Program-made: the position numbers and the translations under genes
The notes under the pieces: generated by a model
Seen by the model: only the letters and a program-made list of their open reading frames with translations
The model's database searches: none
Told to the model about the DNA's origin: nothing
Shown here: piece after piece, positions 40,614-49,878 of the stretch
Layout: each line of letters starts with the position of its first letter
Position numbering within the stretch: the first letter of the stretch is position 1
Origin: Pragia fontium DSM 5563 = ATCC 49100
GTDB taxonomy: Bacteria > Pseudomonadota > Gammaproteobacteria > Enterobacterales > Enterobacteriaceae
DNA length: 64,000 nt
NCBI RefSeq assembly: GCF_900112475.1
Contig: NZ_FOLW01000001.1
Location: forward strand, 1-64,000
Direction: 5' to 3'

Positions 40614-41168
40614 TCAAACCCGTCGTTCCAACTTCCAAGCAGCCTTTTCCAACAGAGTATCCAAGCTAGAGTGCAACAGATGGCTTTTTACCGGTTTACT
40701 GATGCTTTCCAACTTAGAGCCAACTTTTCGGTCCATGGTATAGATCGTGACTTTCCCTTCCTGATGCAGATAAATCAATATACCATCTACACCAACGCCC
40801 CGATGATCTACGAACTTTTCTAGCACCGTTTGCATACTGCGTTTAGCGTTATCATCACCATTAACCGCTTTTCGCAGTTCCTCTACCGACAACCCAACGG
40901 GGATGGAATAGAGATAAAGAGAACCGATCTCATAATTATCTTGAGCGCCATTACACAAAAAGCATGTACTATTCTGCTCCTGTGGCAGCTTATCCAACTT
41001 ACGCAATTCTATTGCCAGCTTCTGTCCATCCTGATAGGGCGGTTCAGATATATCTAGAAATACCAATCGGTAAGGCCCGGGAGCGCCCGCCAAAGCCGAT
41101 GTAAATGAACTGCACAATGAAGCCAAGCAAACAATACTTGCCCAGAGCAACTTCCTTATACTAATCAT
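40614..41168 (-). CDS. Hypothetical secreted protein
   Basis: This 184-residue protein has a signal peptide of about 27 residues ending SALA|GA. The mature part contains CFLCNG (a CxxC pair) and a repeated alternation of charged and hydrophobic residues, with GVGVDGILIYLHQEGKVTIY near 123-142. No family is recognised. AAGGATAAG precedes the ATG. It is convergent with the HNH gene and divergent from the DUF4186 gene. Confidence 0.7.
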   Translation of the reverse strand: MISIRKLLWASIVCLASLCSSFTSALAGAPGPYRLVFLDISEPPYQDGQKLAIELRKLDKLPQEQNSTCFLCNGAQDNYEIGSLYLYSIPVGLSVEELRKAVNGDDNAKRSMQTVLEKFVDHRGVGVDGILIYLHQEGKVTIYTMDRKVGSKLESISKPVKSHLLHSSLDTLLEKAAWKLERRV

Positions 41169-41307
41169 ATCTTATCCTTATTAATTAACTCGTCAGCCTG
41201 ATTACCATACTTAATAAACAATGGAAAATTGCCCCTCCTTGAATCACCAGAACAAAAAGAGGATGATTAATACGCACTTAATTCTCACCCCAACCTTCAG
41301 GCCAATC

Positions 41308-41667
41308 ATGTATCAAAACCTCGATCTGTTAATGGCTCAGTTACAGCGTTCTAACTTTCGCGCTAAGTTTTATCTTAATCCTAAAGACGCCGCTTATTTG
41401 GTGGATAAAGGGATACCGTTAATTCTTTCTCACGCTCGGGACTTTGTCGAACAACGTCTTGCTCCGGCTTTTCCGGCTAAAGATGGTAAACAAACGCCGT
41501 GGAAAGGCCATCCGGTATTTATTGCTCAACACGCTACGGCCACCTGCTGTCGAGGCTGTTTAGAAAAGTGGCATCGTATTGGTAAAGGTCAGCCGCTAAC
41601 GGAAGAGGAGAAGCAGTATATAGTTAGGGTGATTGAATACTGGCTAGAACATAAAAGACGGGCCTGA
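41308..41667 (+). CDS. DUF4186 domain-containing protein
   Basis: A 119-residue protein from the ATG at 41308 (AGG 8 bases upstream). An in-frame start at 41221 would add 29 residues that do not look conserved. The DUF4186 core is clear: LQRSNFRAKFYLNPKDAAYL, then DGKQTPWKGHPVFIAQHATA followed by TCCRGCLEKWHRI. The cysteines of TCCRGC and the nearby histidines suggest metal binding, but no function is established. Confidence 0.85.
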   Translation: MYQNLDLLMAQLQRSNFRAKFYLNPKDAAYLVDKGIPLILSHARDFVEQRLAPAFPAKDGKQTPWKGHPVFIAQHATATCCRGCLEKWHRIGKGQPLTEEEKQYIVRVIEYWLEHKRRA

Positions 41668-41686
41668 ATACAGACCCGTGTACCGA

Positions 41687-42586
41687 CTACAGCTTAATGC
41701 CCAGTTGCTGAATCACTTGCTGCGGCATAGCAAAACGGCAGGTCTTCAAAGGATCCACTACCTGACAGATTTGCAAATCACCAACAATGCTCATCAAGCT
41801 GATGGCATCAGAACGCGTCAAGTTACCCTGTTCCACCAGCAGATTGGTCATATTTTTAGTTGCGCTGGTAACGGCTTCATCCACCGTTAACTCTGAAGCG
41901 ATGGTGTAAACATACTGCTCATCAATCACCATTGGCAATGGATAACGTTTACCTTTAATCACCTCGACAGAAAGTACCACCTCACCAGCAACCTCCAGTC
42001 CACAGCCTGAGACTTCACCATCCCCCATACCGGCATGTAAATCCCCTAACGCCAACAATGCCCCTTCCACATTAACCGGCAGCCATAGAGTTGCTCCTTG
42101 ACGGATAATTTTGCTATCCATATTGCCACCGTGCTTATCCGGCGTACCGCAGGAAATGGCTTCTCCCTCTGGCGCGACGCCAATCACGCCAATCATTGGT
42201 TTGAGTGGAGATTGTATGCCACCGGGTAAATGGGCAAAGCCATCCTGCAAAGGAACGATTTTAACCTCAGCCTGAGTCAGCTCATCACCTAACACGCCCA
42301 ATTGGGGCATAGTCACCATCACCGCTTGCTTGGCCGTTACGGTAATGGCTTTAATCGTCACTTTCAGTATGTCGCCGGGTTGAGCTCCCTCAATATAAAC
42401 CGGCCCGGTTGCCGGGTTTATACGGTTCCAATCCAGACCGTTAAACGGCGTATCTTTAGATTCGATCTGATCTTCAAAGCAATCGCAGGTTTGGAAGCAG
42501 ATATCTGTCTTAGGCGGCACCCGACATACCGGTGGATTGCTGGCAGACATCGCGTAAATCAGCTTTTCCCGGGTAATGGTGATCAT
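41687..42586 (-). CDS. Acetamidase/formamidase family protein
   Basis: This 299-residue member of the FmdA/AmdA family would hydrolyse short-chain amides to ammonia and carboxylate. Family features include VPPKTDICFQTCDCFEDQ near the N-terminus, a central DKHGGNMDSKIIRQGATLWL with the His-Gly-Gly-Asn metal site, and LGDLHAGMGDGEVSGCGLEV. AGGAG lies before the ATG. The substrate is not determined. No transporter or regulator is linked to it. Confidence 0.88.
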   Translation of the reverse strand: MITITREKLIYAMSASNPPVCRVPPKTDICFQTCDCFEDQIESKDTPFNGLDWNRINPATGPVYIEGAQPGDILKVTIKAITVTAKQAVMVTMPQLGVLGDELTQAEVKIVPLQDGFAHLPGGIQSPLKPMIGVIGVAPEGEAISCGTPDKHGGNMDSKIIRQGATLWLPVNVEGALLALGDLHAGMGDGEVSGCGLEVAGEVVLSVEVIKGKRYPLPMVIDEQYVYTIASELTVDEAVTSATKNMTNLLVEQGNLTRSDAISLMSIVGDLQICQVVDPLKTCRFAMPQQVIQQLGIKL

Positions 42587-43085
42587 GATGAACTCCTGAT
42601 GTTTTATTTTTTATAATCGGTAAGATAACGTTGCAGGCCGGTTCAGGCAAATAAAAGGAATTTAACCAAACTCTCTGGCTATGTCTCATAGCAAAACGCC
42701 TTATCAATTGAAAATTTTTTGCATAAAATGCTAAATCAATCATTCAGCTAATCCGCATCGGCAAAAAAATCCAATCGTGAGCCCAATCACATCTTGAGTC
42801 TTCCCTTCAGCAGCCCTATACTGGAAAAGCACTCTTACGTAACATTACTAAAACTTTTTTATCACAAAACGTCTTGCAGGCAATGGATATTGCCCCTGTT
42901 CAACTGATGGATCGGTTCACCCGTCTTGGCTACATCTCCCGGGTATTTCTCTTTATTTTTGGCAATTAAACCAATGTGAATGATTCGGTAGTCCACTACT
43001 CATCCGGTATTGGCTATCCGTATGCTGACCATGCAGGTCTTATGGCCGCTGATCTCAGCATCCAAAATAAAGTAATGGAGAAACT
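42587..43085. other. Upstream region of cfa
   Basis: This 499-base gap between the divergent amidase and cfa genes holds both promoters. A 28-codon frame at 42883-42969 (plus), reading MDIAPVQLMDRFTRLGYISR, could be a leader peptide or a gene remnant; it has no strong ribosome site. In E. coli the cfa leader is a target of small RNAs. Whether that holds here cannot be read directly. Confidence 0.35.
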
Positions 43086-44237
43086 ATGAGCTCACCATGT
43101 GTAGAAGACATAACCATTCAAAACAACCCGTGGTACCGCATTATCAGCGAGCTACTGCAAAAAGCAGATATTGAAATTAACGGTCCCCGCCCATTTGATA
43201 TTGAAGTGCATAATCCTCAGTTTTTTAAACGGGTCTTACAGCAGGGTTCTCTCGGTTTGGGGGAAAGCTACATGGATGGCTGGTGGAGTTGTCAGCGTCT
43301 TGATATATTTTTCCAGCGTATTTTGCGGGCCGGGTTAGATAAAAGTATTCCGAACCGCTTCAAAGACCTGCTACGCATCGCCGGTGCCCGCCTGTTTAAC
43401 CGTCAGTCCAAACGTCGCTCTTGGATGGTGGGTAAAAAACATTACGATTTGGGAAACGATCTGTTCAATCTGATTCTCGATCCCTATATGCAGTATTCCT
43501 GTGGTTACTGGAAAGAGGCAGAGACGCTGGAACAGGCACAGCAAGCCAAGCTGAAGATGATTTGTGAAAAACTACAGTTCAAACCAGGTATGAAATTGCT
43601 GGATATCGGCTGTGGTTGGGGCGGATTATCAGCCTACGCCGCTCAAAATTATGGGGTTTCCGTTCAGGGTGTCACTATTTCCAAAGAGCAACAAAAGCTA
43701 GCGCAACAACGCTGCGGCGAACTGGATGTCGAAATACTGTTGCAGGACTACCGCGATTTACATAATCAGTACGATCGTATTGTATCCGTGGGTATGTTTG
43801 AACACGTCGGACCTAAAAATTACCAAACCTACTTCAATGTCGTATCTCGTAATCTGAAGCCTAACGGGCTATTTCTGCTACATACTATTGGCTCTAAGCA
43901 AACCATGGACAACGTTGATCCCTGGATCAATAAATATATCTTTCCCAACGGTTGCTTACCGTCCATCGCTAATATCGCTCAAACCAGTGAACGGCTATTT
44001 GTTATGGAAGACTTACACAATTTTGGCGCTGATTACGATCGCACCCTGATGATATGGTATAAGCGCTTTATGCAAGGATGGAATCAGATTGCAGATCGCT
44101 ATGATGAGCGTTTTAAACGCATGTTCTGCTATTACCTGAACGCCTGTGCCGGTGCTTTTCGCGCTCGAGATATCCAACTTTGGCAGATTATGTTTAGTCC
44201 CAAGGGGGTTGAGGGTGGATTACGGGTTCCTCGTTAA
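43086..44237 (+). CDS. cfa: Cyclopropane-fatty-acyl-phospholipid synthase
   Basis: Cfa transfers a methylene group from SAM to unsaturated acyl chains of membrane phospholipids as cells enter stationary phase or meet acid. The 383 residues include the SAM motif LLDIGCGWGG at 171-180, Cys139 in YSCGYW, the GMFEHVGPKNY segment, and the C-terminal FCYYLNACAGAFRARDIQLW with the conserved Cys. GGAG lies before the ATG, and a terminator follows. Confidence 0.96.
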   Translation: MSSPCVEDITIQNNPWYRIISELLQKADIEINGPRPFDIEVHNPQFFKRVLQQGSLGLGESYMDGWWSCQRLDIFFQRILRAGLDKSIPNRFKDLLRIAGARLFNRQSKRRSWMVGKKHYDLGNDLFNLILDPYMQYSCGYWKEAETLEQAQQAKLKMICEKLQFKPGMKLLDIGCGWGGLSAYAAQNYGVSVQGVTISKEQQKLAQQRCGELDVEILLQDYRDLHNQYDRIVSVGMFEHVGPKNYQTYFNVVSRNLKPNGLFLLHTIGSKQTMDNVDPWINKYIFPNGCLPSIANIAQTSERLFVMEDLHNFGADYDRTLMIWYKRFMQGWNQIADRYDERFKRMFCYYLNACAGAFRARDIQLWQIMFSPKGVEGGLRVPR

Positions 44238-44266
44238 ATGCAAAACCGCTTAGATTTAATAAAGAT

Positions 44267-44310
44267 AAAAAACCCGCAATTCTCGACAGAAAATCCCGGG
44301 TTTTTCTTTT
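44267..44310. terminator. Bidirectional terminator between cfa and ddh
   Basis: Arms AAAAACCCG and CGGGTTTTT (44268-44276 with 44297-44305) with a 20-base loop are followed by TTTTTCTTTT on the plus strand and an A/T-rich tail on the other. It lies between the convergent cfa and ddh genes. Confidence 0.75.
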
Positions 44311-44333
44311 AGTGATTCCACTATAAAACGGTG

Positions 44334-45233
44334 TTACACCAACCGTTCAATCAGCTTGTCTGTCTCGCCCTGTAAGAAATGAATTGGGGCAACTTCAATC
44401 ACCGTATAAGCGCCAGCTGGCAGCTTAGTGGTTGCCCGTGCAGCAGATACTAAAAACTGCGAGGTCAATGCCGGGTTATTAATACGCATTGAGTATTCAA
44501 ACATTTGATTCTGCGTGGCACCAGAAACCCCTTTATGGGTTAAGTGAACGCCGTGCCCCATATCTTTCAGGCTATCGATACAGTCAACCTGCTTAACGTG
44601 CGTTTCATCAGACGCAAAATAATCATCAGCCTTTAAGGTGCGTTCAACGGTCGCAAAATCAGCCCCTGCTTCCAGCTCAATATAGACTAATCGACGATGG
44701 ATACCCGTTCCCAGCGGTACAGTAATCGACAAAGCATCTTTTACACCTTTAATCGATTTTGCTGCCACTGAGTGACCCATGCTCATGCCCGGGCCAAAGT
44801 TGGTGTAGGTAATGCCTTTCGGTGCCATCGCCAGCATCAAGGTACGGATAATAGAGTCTGAACCCGGATCCCAACCAGCAGCAACAATCGAAACAGCATT
44901 GTGTGTTTTGGCAATCGGCGCCAGCGTATTCTTCAAATCCACAATTTGAGAGTGAACGTCAAAACTATCAACGGTATTAATGCCCTTGGCCAGAATCTGC
45001 TGAGCAATCTCTTTAATTGCCCGCGTTGGCGAACAGAGAATCGCTACATCAACATTCTCTAACTTATCAATAGAATCAACCACCTGATAAGCGGCCAGTT
45101 CGGCTGCAACAGGACCAGCACTGCGCCGAATAATGCCGGCTATTTCAAAATCCTCAGCCGCATTCAGCGCCTCAATAGCATAACGCCCTATATTTCCGTA
45201 GCCGACAACGGCTGCTCTAATTTTCTTAGTCAC
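44334..45233 (-). CDS. ddh: meso-Diaminopimelate D-dehydrogenase
   Basis: Ddh aminates L-tetrahydrodipicolinate to meso-diaminopimelate in one NADPH-dependent step, bypassing the succinylase branch of lysine synthesis. I place the start at the GTG at 45231-45233: AGGG lies 6 bases upstream, and the product then begins MTKKIRAAVVGYGNIGRYAI (299 residues). The upstream ATG at 45239 is too close to the AGGG, and the longer frame to 45266 adds unconserved residues. The Rossmann motif VGYGNIGR, SFDVHSQIVDL, AAGWDPGSDSIIRTL and FGPGMSMGHSVAAK are diagnostic. Ddh is uncommon in enterics. Confidence 0.9.
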   Translation of the reverse strand: MTKKIRAAVVGYGNIGRYAIEALNAAEDFEIAGIIRRSAGPVAAELAAYQVVDSIDKLENVDVAILCSPTRAIKEIAQQILAKGINTVDSFDVHSQIVDLKNTLAPIAKTHNAVSIVAAGWDPGSDSIIRTLMLAMAPKGITYTNFGPGMSMGHSVAAKSIKGVKDALSITVPLGTGIHRRLVYIELEAGADFATVERTLKADDYFASDETHVKQVDCIDSLKDMGHGVHLTHKGVSGATQNQMFEYSMRINNPALTSQFLVSAARATTKLPAGAYTVIEVAPIHFLQGETDKLIERLV

Positions 45234-45555
45234 AATCATCCCTATTTTATTGATAATTTTTAACACTAATACCCTATTCTTCTAATAAATGGCAGTTTAT
45301 CAGAAGAAAAAAATCATTGTTCATCCATTGGCAATACTTTCAGATGAAACCTAAAACCATGATACGCCAACTTCGTTTTCCTGAATAATTATTAATTTTA
45401 ATTCAAGCAGTTGGCTTATTAATTTTATGCTAATCTTCCGCCGTCGGTAATAACAATCAAGAACGTCTCCTTGCGTTTTATTCTATATTCACAGAGCACT
45501 GCTCTGTGGACCGACCTTGATGTCTGAACCATTGAATACGTCTACGGAAGAAATT
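45234..45555. other. Divergent promoter region between ddh and the WG-repeat-like gene
   Basis: This 322-base AT-rich region sits between two divergent genes. A short near-perfect repeat GAGCACTGCTC occurs at about 45493-45503. I see no gene. Confidence 0.4.
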
Positions 45556-47610
45556 ATGTTTAATCAGTTGATATTTCTTATAACATTAGCATTTAGCCTG
45601 TCGCTTCCTGCCTCAGGGTTGGCTAATACTCAGGATGAAGTCTATTTTGTTGAAAAAATGGATATCAACAACAGATACAAAAACACTGCTGAAAATTTAA
45701 GCGAAAATGCACAAAAAACTAACGTTGAGCATAAGTCTGAGGCCATAAATCACACCACAGTCAAACCGCTTAACGAACAAGCACCAAAGATCCAACCGAT
45801 ACCAATAATGAATGACACCTGCAGTTCGGTTGACTGTTCAACAACATTTCTACGGATGTCCGTTAATAGCACTAGCGGTAAATCGACGGATACTCAGCAC
45901 GTCCAGTTCGACATGAATCAACCGTATATTGACTATTCTCAAGGGAAAAAAACCATAGAAACCCTGGGGATTCAGGACTTTGTTGGACAACTCACCCATC
46001 AGAACACGCTGTCAATAAAATTACCGGTAGGTCAAAGTATTCGTGAGCAAAAATCCGGAACTTACTATCGCTGGTTTGATAGTGTCTATATCGATATTGA
46101 AGATGAAACTACCCATGTTTATCACAGTAATAATGACGATCTCTGTCTAATTAGCACCATTAGTGAGAAATCATTATTCGACTTTGATAGTTGGCTATCT
46201 GAGCAAACTGACACGCCCGAGGCGGTTATTTATCGCGAAAATAACGGTGCTATTTATTACAATACGCAGGGGCAGTTAACCGCTTTTTATTATACCTACA
46301 GCCAGGAAGCCAAGCGCTATACCTTTGCTGAAACCAGCATCCCAGACCATAACGACATGGCTGATATCGCCAAAAAATATGCCGTACTACGTACCTTATC
46401 GCCAGAAAATACCGGTACCTTATTTAATATTAGCGCGGCAGAGATAGAACCCACACAGTTCAAGCAACGTTATGGTTCTCTGTATAATATTCAGAATTTG
46501 GAACAACGACTACGGCAAGAAATCACCAAGAGCCTGCAACTAACGCATTTATTAGTACAGAACAATACGTATAGCCAATTTAGCTATAGTCATTTTCCCT
46601 TGTCGGAAATGAGCTACGCCACCATAAAAGTCAGTAAAGGGGATATCAATGCCGCCCAGCAAGTCATTATTGATAGATTGTCTACCGAGTATAATCATGA
46701 CCGTTATAAACTGATTTATCGCTCACAGGATGCGCTGGTCATCGAGGATAAAGCGTATTACAACAACTATCACAGTTACTATTTCATATATGATAGCGGG
46801 CTCACCTATCAGATAAAATTCGATCCTGGTTACGACGATAGTTCACTCTATGCCCACATAGACTTTATTCATTCCTTGAGGTTGCTTTCTCCGATTCAGG
46901 CCAATCCCTATTCAAGCCAATTTATCGCCGATCATCTCTACCGCTATTACCGAGTAGAGCCCGTACAAGGTACCCCCGATAACCTTCAACATTATAAAAT
47001 ATTTACCGCTAACGGCGATATTAGCGGGATCATTGATGCCACAGGAAAAATGATTATACCGGCTAAATATCGTCAAGTACGTCCAACTCGCTCGGGATAT
47101 CTGGTCACCAACCAAATGAACCAGCAAGGATTTATTAGTTATCAAGGAGAACAATTGCTGGATGACATTTACGAAAAGATCAGTGACTACAAAAATGGTC
47201 TGCTTTTCGTGGCGCATAGAAGTCAGGGACTGGTCTACAAAGGCCTATACGATAGTTATCAACAACGACTCGTTTATCCGATCGAATATATTGACATTCA
47301 GCCAGTGACCCAAGGAGCTGACACTTTAACTCTGCGTAAAATTATTCCCACCAGCATTGAACGGGATAATCAAAACCGGATTACCGGTTATAACAGCTTA
47401 ATTGGCCTAGGTGATATTCGGGGAAAAATACTACAGCCGTGTGTTTACGAGTGGCTCTCCTACGATAAGCGATTTAACGCCATACTAGTCAAAAAGAAAA
47501 ATGACGATAAATTTGGCACCATTTCAACATCGGTCAAACATGATAGCTACCAACAATCCAGAAACAATAACGAGATCTATTTTATGAAAACCAACGCCAT
47601 GATCAGGTAA
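45556..47610 (+). CDS. Large secreted protein with WG-repeat-like C-terminus
   Basis: From the ATG at 45556 (GGAAG upstream) this is a 684-residue protein with a signal peptide ending near LPASGLANT (about residue 23). A longer frame from 45517 would hide the signal. The N-terminal half is not recognised. The C-terminal third (about 470-660) shows units of the type GIIDATGKMIIPAKY, GFISYQGEQLLDDIY and GLYDSYQQRLVYPIEY, a WG/KWG-repeat-like beta-propeller pattern. Such proteins are often envelope or effector-like, of unknown role. It stands as a single gene. Confidence 0.7.
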   Translation: MFNQLIFLITLAFSLSLPASGLANTQDEVYFVEKMDINNRYKNTAENLSENAQKTNVEHKSEAINHTTVKPLNEQAPKIQPIPIMNDTCSSVDCSTTFLRMSVNSTSGKSTDTQHVQFDMNQPYIDYSQGKKTIETLGIQDFVGQLTHQNTLSIKLPVGQSIREQKSGTYYRWFDSVYIDIEDETTHVYHSNNDDLCLISTISEKSLFDFDSWLSEQTDTPEAVIYRENNGAIYYNTQGQLTAFYYTYSQEAKRYTFAETSIPDHNDMADIAKKYAVLRTLSPENTGTLFNISAAEIEPTQFKQRYGSLYNIQNLEQRLRQEITKSLQLTHLLVQNNTYSQFSYSHFPLSEMSYATIKVSKGDINAAQQVIIDRLSTEYNHDRYKLIYRSQDALVIEDKAYYNNYHSYYFIYDSGLTYQIKFDPGYDDSSLYAHIDFIHSLRLLSPIQANPYSSQFIADHLYRYYRVEPVQGTPDNLQHYKIFTANGDISGIIDATGKMIIPAKYRQVRPTRSGYLVTNQMNQQGFISYQGEQLLDDIYEKISDYKNGLLFVAHRSQGLVYKGLYDSYQQRLVYPIEYIDIQPVTQGADTLTLRKIIPTSIERDNQNRITGYNSLIGLGDIRGKILQPCVYEWLSYDKRFNAILVKKKNDDKFGTISTSVKHDSYQQSRNNNEIYFMKTNAMIR

Positions 47611-47634
47611 CAATCAATATAAAAAGTATCTATA

Positions 47635-47667
47635 TTTCGCCCTTGTCATGAATGACCGGGGCGAAAA
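47635..47667 (+). terminator. Hairpin after the WG-repeat-like gene
   Basis: Outer arms TTTCGCCC and GGGCGAAA enclose an inner GTCAT/ATGAC stem, 24 bases after the stop. The T run is modest, so termination is likely but not certain. Confidence 0.45.
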
Positions 47668-47808
47668 TCATTAATTTTAATAAAAACTGACGCGAATAGA
47701 GACTATTCGCTGAATAATGATACAATACGCCAGGTTCCATACCCCTTCTTACTGATTTCAACGTCCATTTTGACGTTATCTGATAATACAAAGTATTAGG
47801 ATTTTTTA

Positions 47809-49137
47809 ATGCATCACCATGATGTTACAGAGCGCTCATTGTTTTCTCTGAGCTGGCCGATCTTTATCGATCTGTTTTTACACTTTTCAACGCTGTTGAT
47901 TAATACCTATATGGTCAGTCAGGTATCTAAATCCTATTTAGCCGCCATGGGAGTGGGTAATCAAGTATTTGACCTGTGTATTACTATTTTCAGTTTTATC
48001 AGCGTTGGCTGTAGCGTGGTTATCGCTCAATATCTGGGTGCTCGCCAAATGGACATGGCTAAAAAAGCCATCCATATTTCTATTGCGTTTAACTTTTTGC
48101 TTGGGCTGTTCTGCGCCACGACCATTTTCTTCTTTGGTTATAAAGCGCTGAATATTATGAACATGCCTGAACACCTCATGGAAGATGGTTTTGACTATCT
48201 GCATATTCTCGGCATTTGTCTGATTTTTGAAGCCGTCTCACTGATTTTAGCCGCTTGTTTACGGGTATATGGTAAATCTCAAGTGGCAATGTATGTCACC
48301 TTAATCGTTAACCTGATTACCATTGTCGGCAATATTCTGGTGCTATACGTGTTCGATTTAGGTCTGGTTGGTGTGGCTTGGTCTACGGTATTTGGCCGTA
48401 TCATTTGCGTCATCCTCTTGGCCTGCTTGCTGAACTACGGTTTACGTATCCGATTAGAAATAAAAGAATTTTTTAACTGGTCAAAAGACTTATTAGGAAA
48501 GATTTTGCATATCGGCTTACCCGCCGCCGGCGAAAATATGGTGTGGATCCTGCAATACATGACCGCACTGGCCTTTATCGGTCTGATGGGAGAAACCGCC
48601 TTGGCAGCCCAGACGCTTTACTTCCAGCTAGCCCTGTTTGTGATGTTGTTTGGTATTTCCGTGAGCATTGGTAATGAGATATTTGTCGGTCACTTGGTTG
48701 GCGCCAAGCGCTTTGAAGATGCCTACCGTCAAACATTCCGCAGCCTGAAACTCGGGGTTGGCGTTACTGTGATTGTGGTCGCCGTATTCTGGCTGATGGA
48801 TATGAACATTATGCATTTTCTCTCCAAAGATGCCGGTATCATTGACATGCTGTTGCCACTATTCTTACTCTCGGTATTTTTAGAGCCGGGACGGACGCTG
48901 AATATTGTCATGGTCAATGCGCTACGTGCTTCTGGTGATGCCAAATTCCCGTTGTATACGGCCATGTTCTTTATGTGGTGCGTTTCCATTCCCATTGGCT
49001 ATTATCTGGGTATCAAGATGGAAATGGGCATTATCGGTATCTGGATTGGCTTTGCCTGTGATGAATGGCTACGCGGTCTGACTAATACCTGGCGCTGGAA
49101 ATCAAAAAAATGGCAGGCTAAGCGCCTGGATATATAG
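47809..49137 (+). CDS. MATE family efflux transporter
   Basis: This 442-residue inner membrane protein has the two six-helix halves of the MATE family. Typical parts are LSWPIFIDLFLHFSTLLINTY at the start, VGCSVVIAQYLGARQ, IGLPAAGENMVW at the start of the second half, GNEIFVGHLVGAKR and ALRASGDAKFP. MATE proteins export cationic drugs or metabolites in exchange for Na+ or H+. The substrate is unknown. AGGA precedes the ATG. Confidence 0.9.
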   Translation: MHHHDVTERSLFSLSWPIFIDLFLHFSTLLINTYMVSQVSKSYLAAMGVGNQVFDLCITIFSFISVGCSVVIAQYLGARQMDMAKKAIHISIAFNFLLGLFCATTIFFFGYKALNIMNMPEHLMEDGFDYLHILGICLIFEAVSLILAACLRVYGKSQVAMYVTLIVNLITIVGNILVLYVFDLGLVGVAWSTVFGRIICVILLACLLNYGLRIRLEIKEFFNWSKDLLGKILHIGLPAAGENMVWILQYMTALAFIGLMGETALAAQTLYFQLALFVMLFGISVSIGNEIFVGHLVGAKRFEDAYRQTFRSLKLGVGVTVIVVAVFWLMDMNIMHFLSKDAGIIDMLLPLFLLSVFLEPGRTLNIVMVNALRASGDAKFPLYTAMFFMWCVSIPIGYYLGIKMEMGIIGIWIGFACDEWLRGLTNTWRWKSKKWQAKRLDI

Positions 49138-49151
49138 CCCTTAACTTATCT

Positions 49152-49189
49152 CTCCTCATTTCAGCCATGTTGGAATGAGGAGTAATTTT
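49152..49189 (+). terminator. Terminator of the MATE gene
   Basis: Arms CTCCTCATT and AATGAGGAG form a 9-bp stem, followed by TAATTTT. Directly after it lies a run of eight C (49190-49197). Confidence 0.65.
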
Positions 49190-49387
49190 CCCCCCCCGTA
49201 TTATCAATATGTTTTATTCAATATCTTGCGTGACTCTTTTTCTAACGACAATAAGTACGACGTAATACCATTACTCAGTTTTACGTATCTCAAGCGTAAA
49301 AAAAGCGTAAAACACGCTTCTGGCTATTGATGATTTCTTAGTAAATGCAATGATTGGTTATAGCTCCACTTGCTGAGGAATACGGAT

Positions 49388-49714
49388 ATGCTTAAAAAAA
49401 CACTGCTTATTTTCTTATTAGCAATGTCGTTTTGTTCATTCGCTAATGCCAGAGATCACCGTGATTACCGTGGCTACAACAACCATAACTATCAACAACG
49501 CCATTATAATGCGCATAAATACAAATATTATAATGGATCAAACTACAACGGCTATAAACGCTATTATAACCATCGTTACAATCCTAATGTTCGTTACCAA
49601 TATCGTTATAATTCGTCTAAATATAATCCATCATATAACAGCAATTATCGCCCTTCTTACCGCTCAAACGGATATAACCACTATCGGGGTAGTCGGCCTG
49701 CGCACCTGCGTTAA
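49388..49714 (+). CDS. Small Tyr/Asn/Arg-rich secreted protein
   Basis: This 108-residue protein from the ATG at 49388 (GAGG 9 bases upstream) has a signal peptide ending SFANA|RD. The mature part is extreme in composition: almost only Tyr, Asn, Arg, His, Ser and Lys, in loose repeats such as YNGYKRYYNHRYN and SSKYNPSYNSNYRPSYRSNG. No cysteine remains in the mature part. It looks like an intrinsically disordered, aggregation-prone or surface-coating protein. No family is recognised. A second frame over the same bases is only a composition shadow. Confidence 0.7.
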   Translation: MLKKTLLIFLLAMSFCSFANARDHRDYRGYNNHNYQQRHYNAHKYKYYNGSNYNGYKRYYNHRYNPNVRYQYRYNSSKYNPSYNSNYRPSYRSNGYNHYRGSRPAHLR

Positions 49715-49878
49715 TTGTGAATATAATCAGGAGCCTGAACACTAACTTCAGGTTCCTACCTCCATAACTGACTACCAGACAAATCACAGAGCATATATTC
49801 TTACCGACCAACTCTAGAATTTTCCCATTTTTTAGCCATAATGCTATGACCAACGGCATAAGCAAACGGGATGATATT

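Noticed and set aside
36207-43000. A second copy of the tmRNA 3' end marking an integrated island
   Set aside because: I saw no repeat of the terminal GGGTTCAACTCCC-GCCAGCTCCACC region downstream within the window.
49446-49745. Ile/Thr-rich second frame over the Tyr/Asn-rich gene
   Set aside because: It is the +1 shadow of a repetitive gene, lacks a signal peptide and ribosome site.
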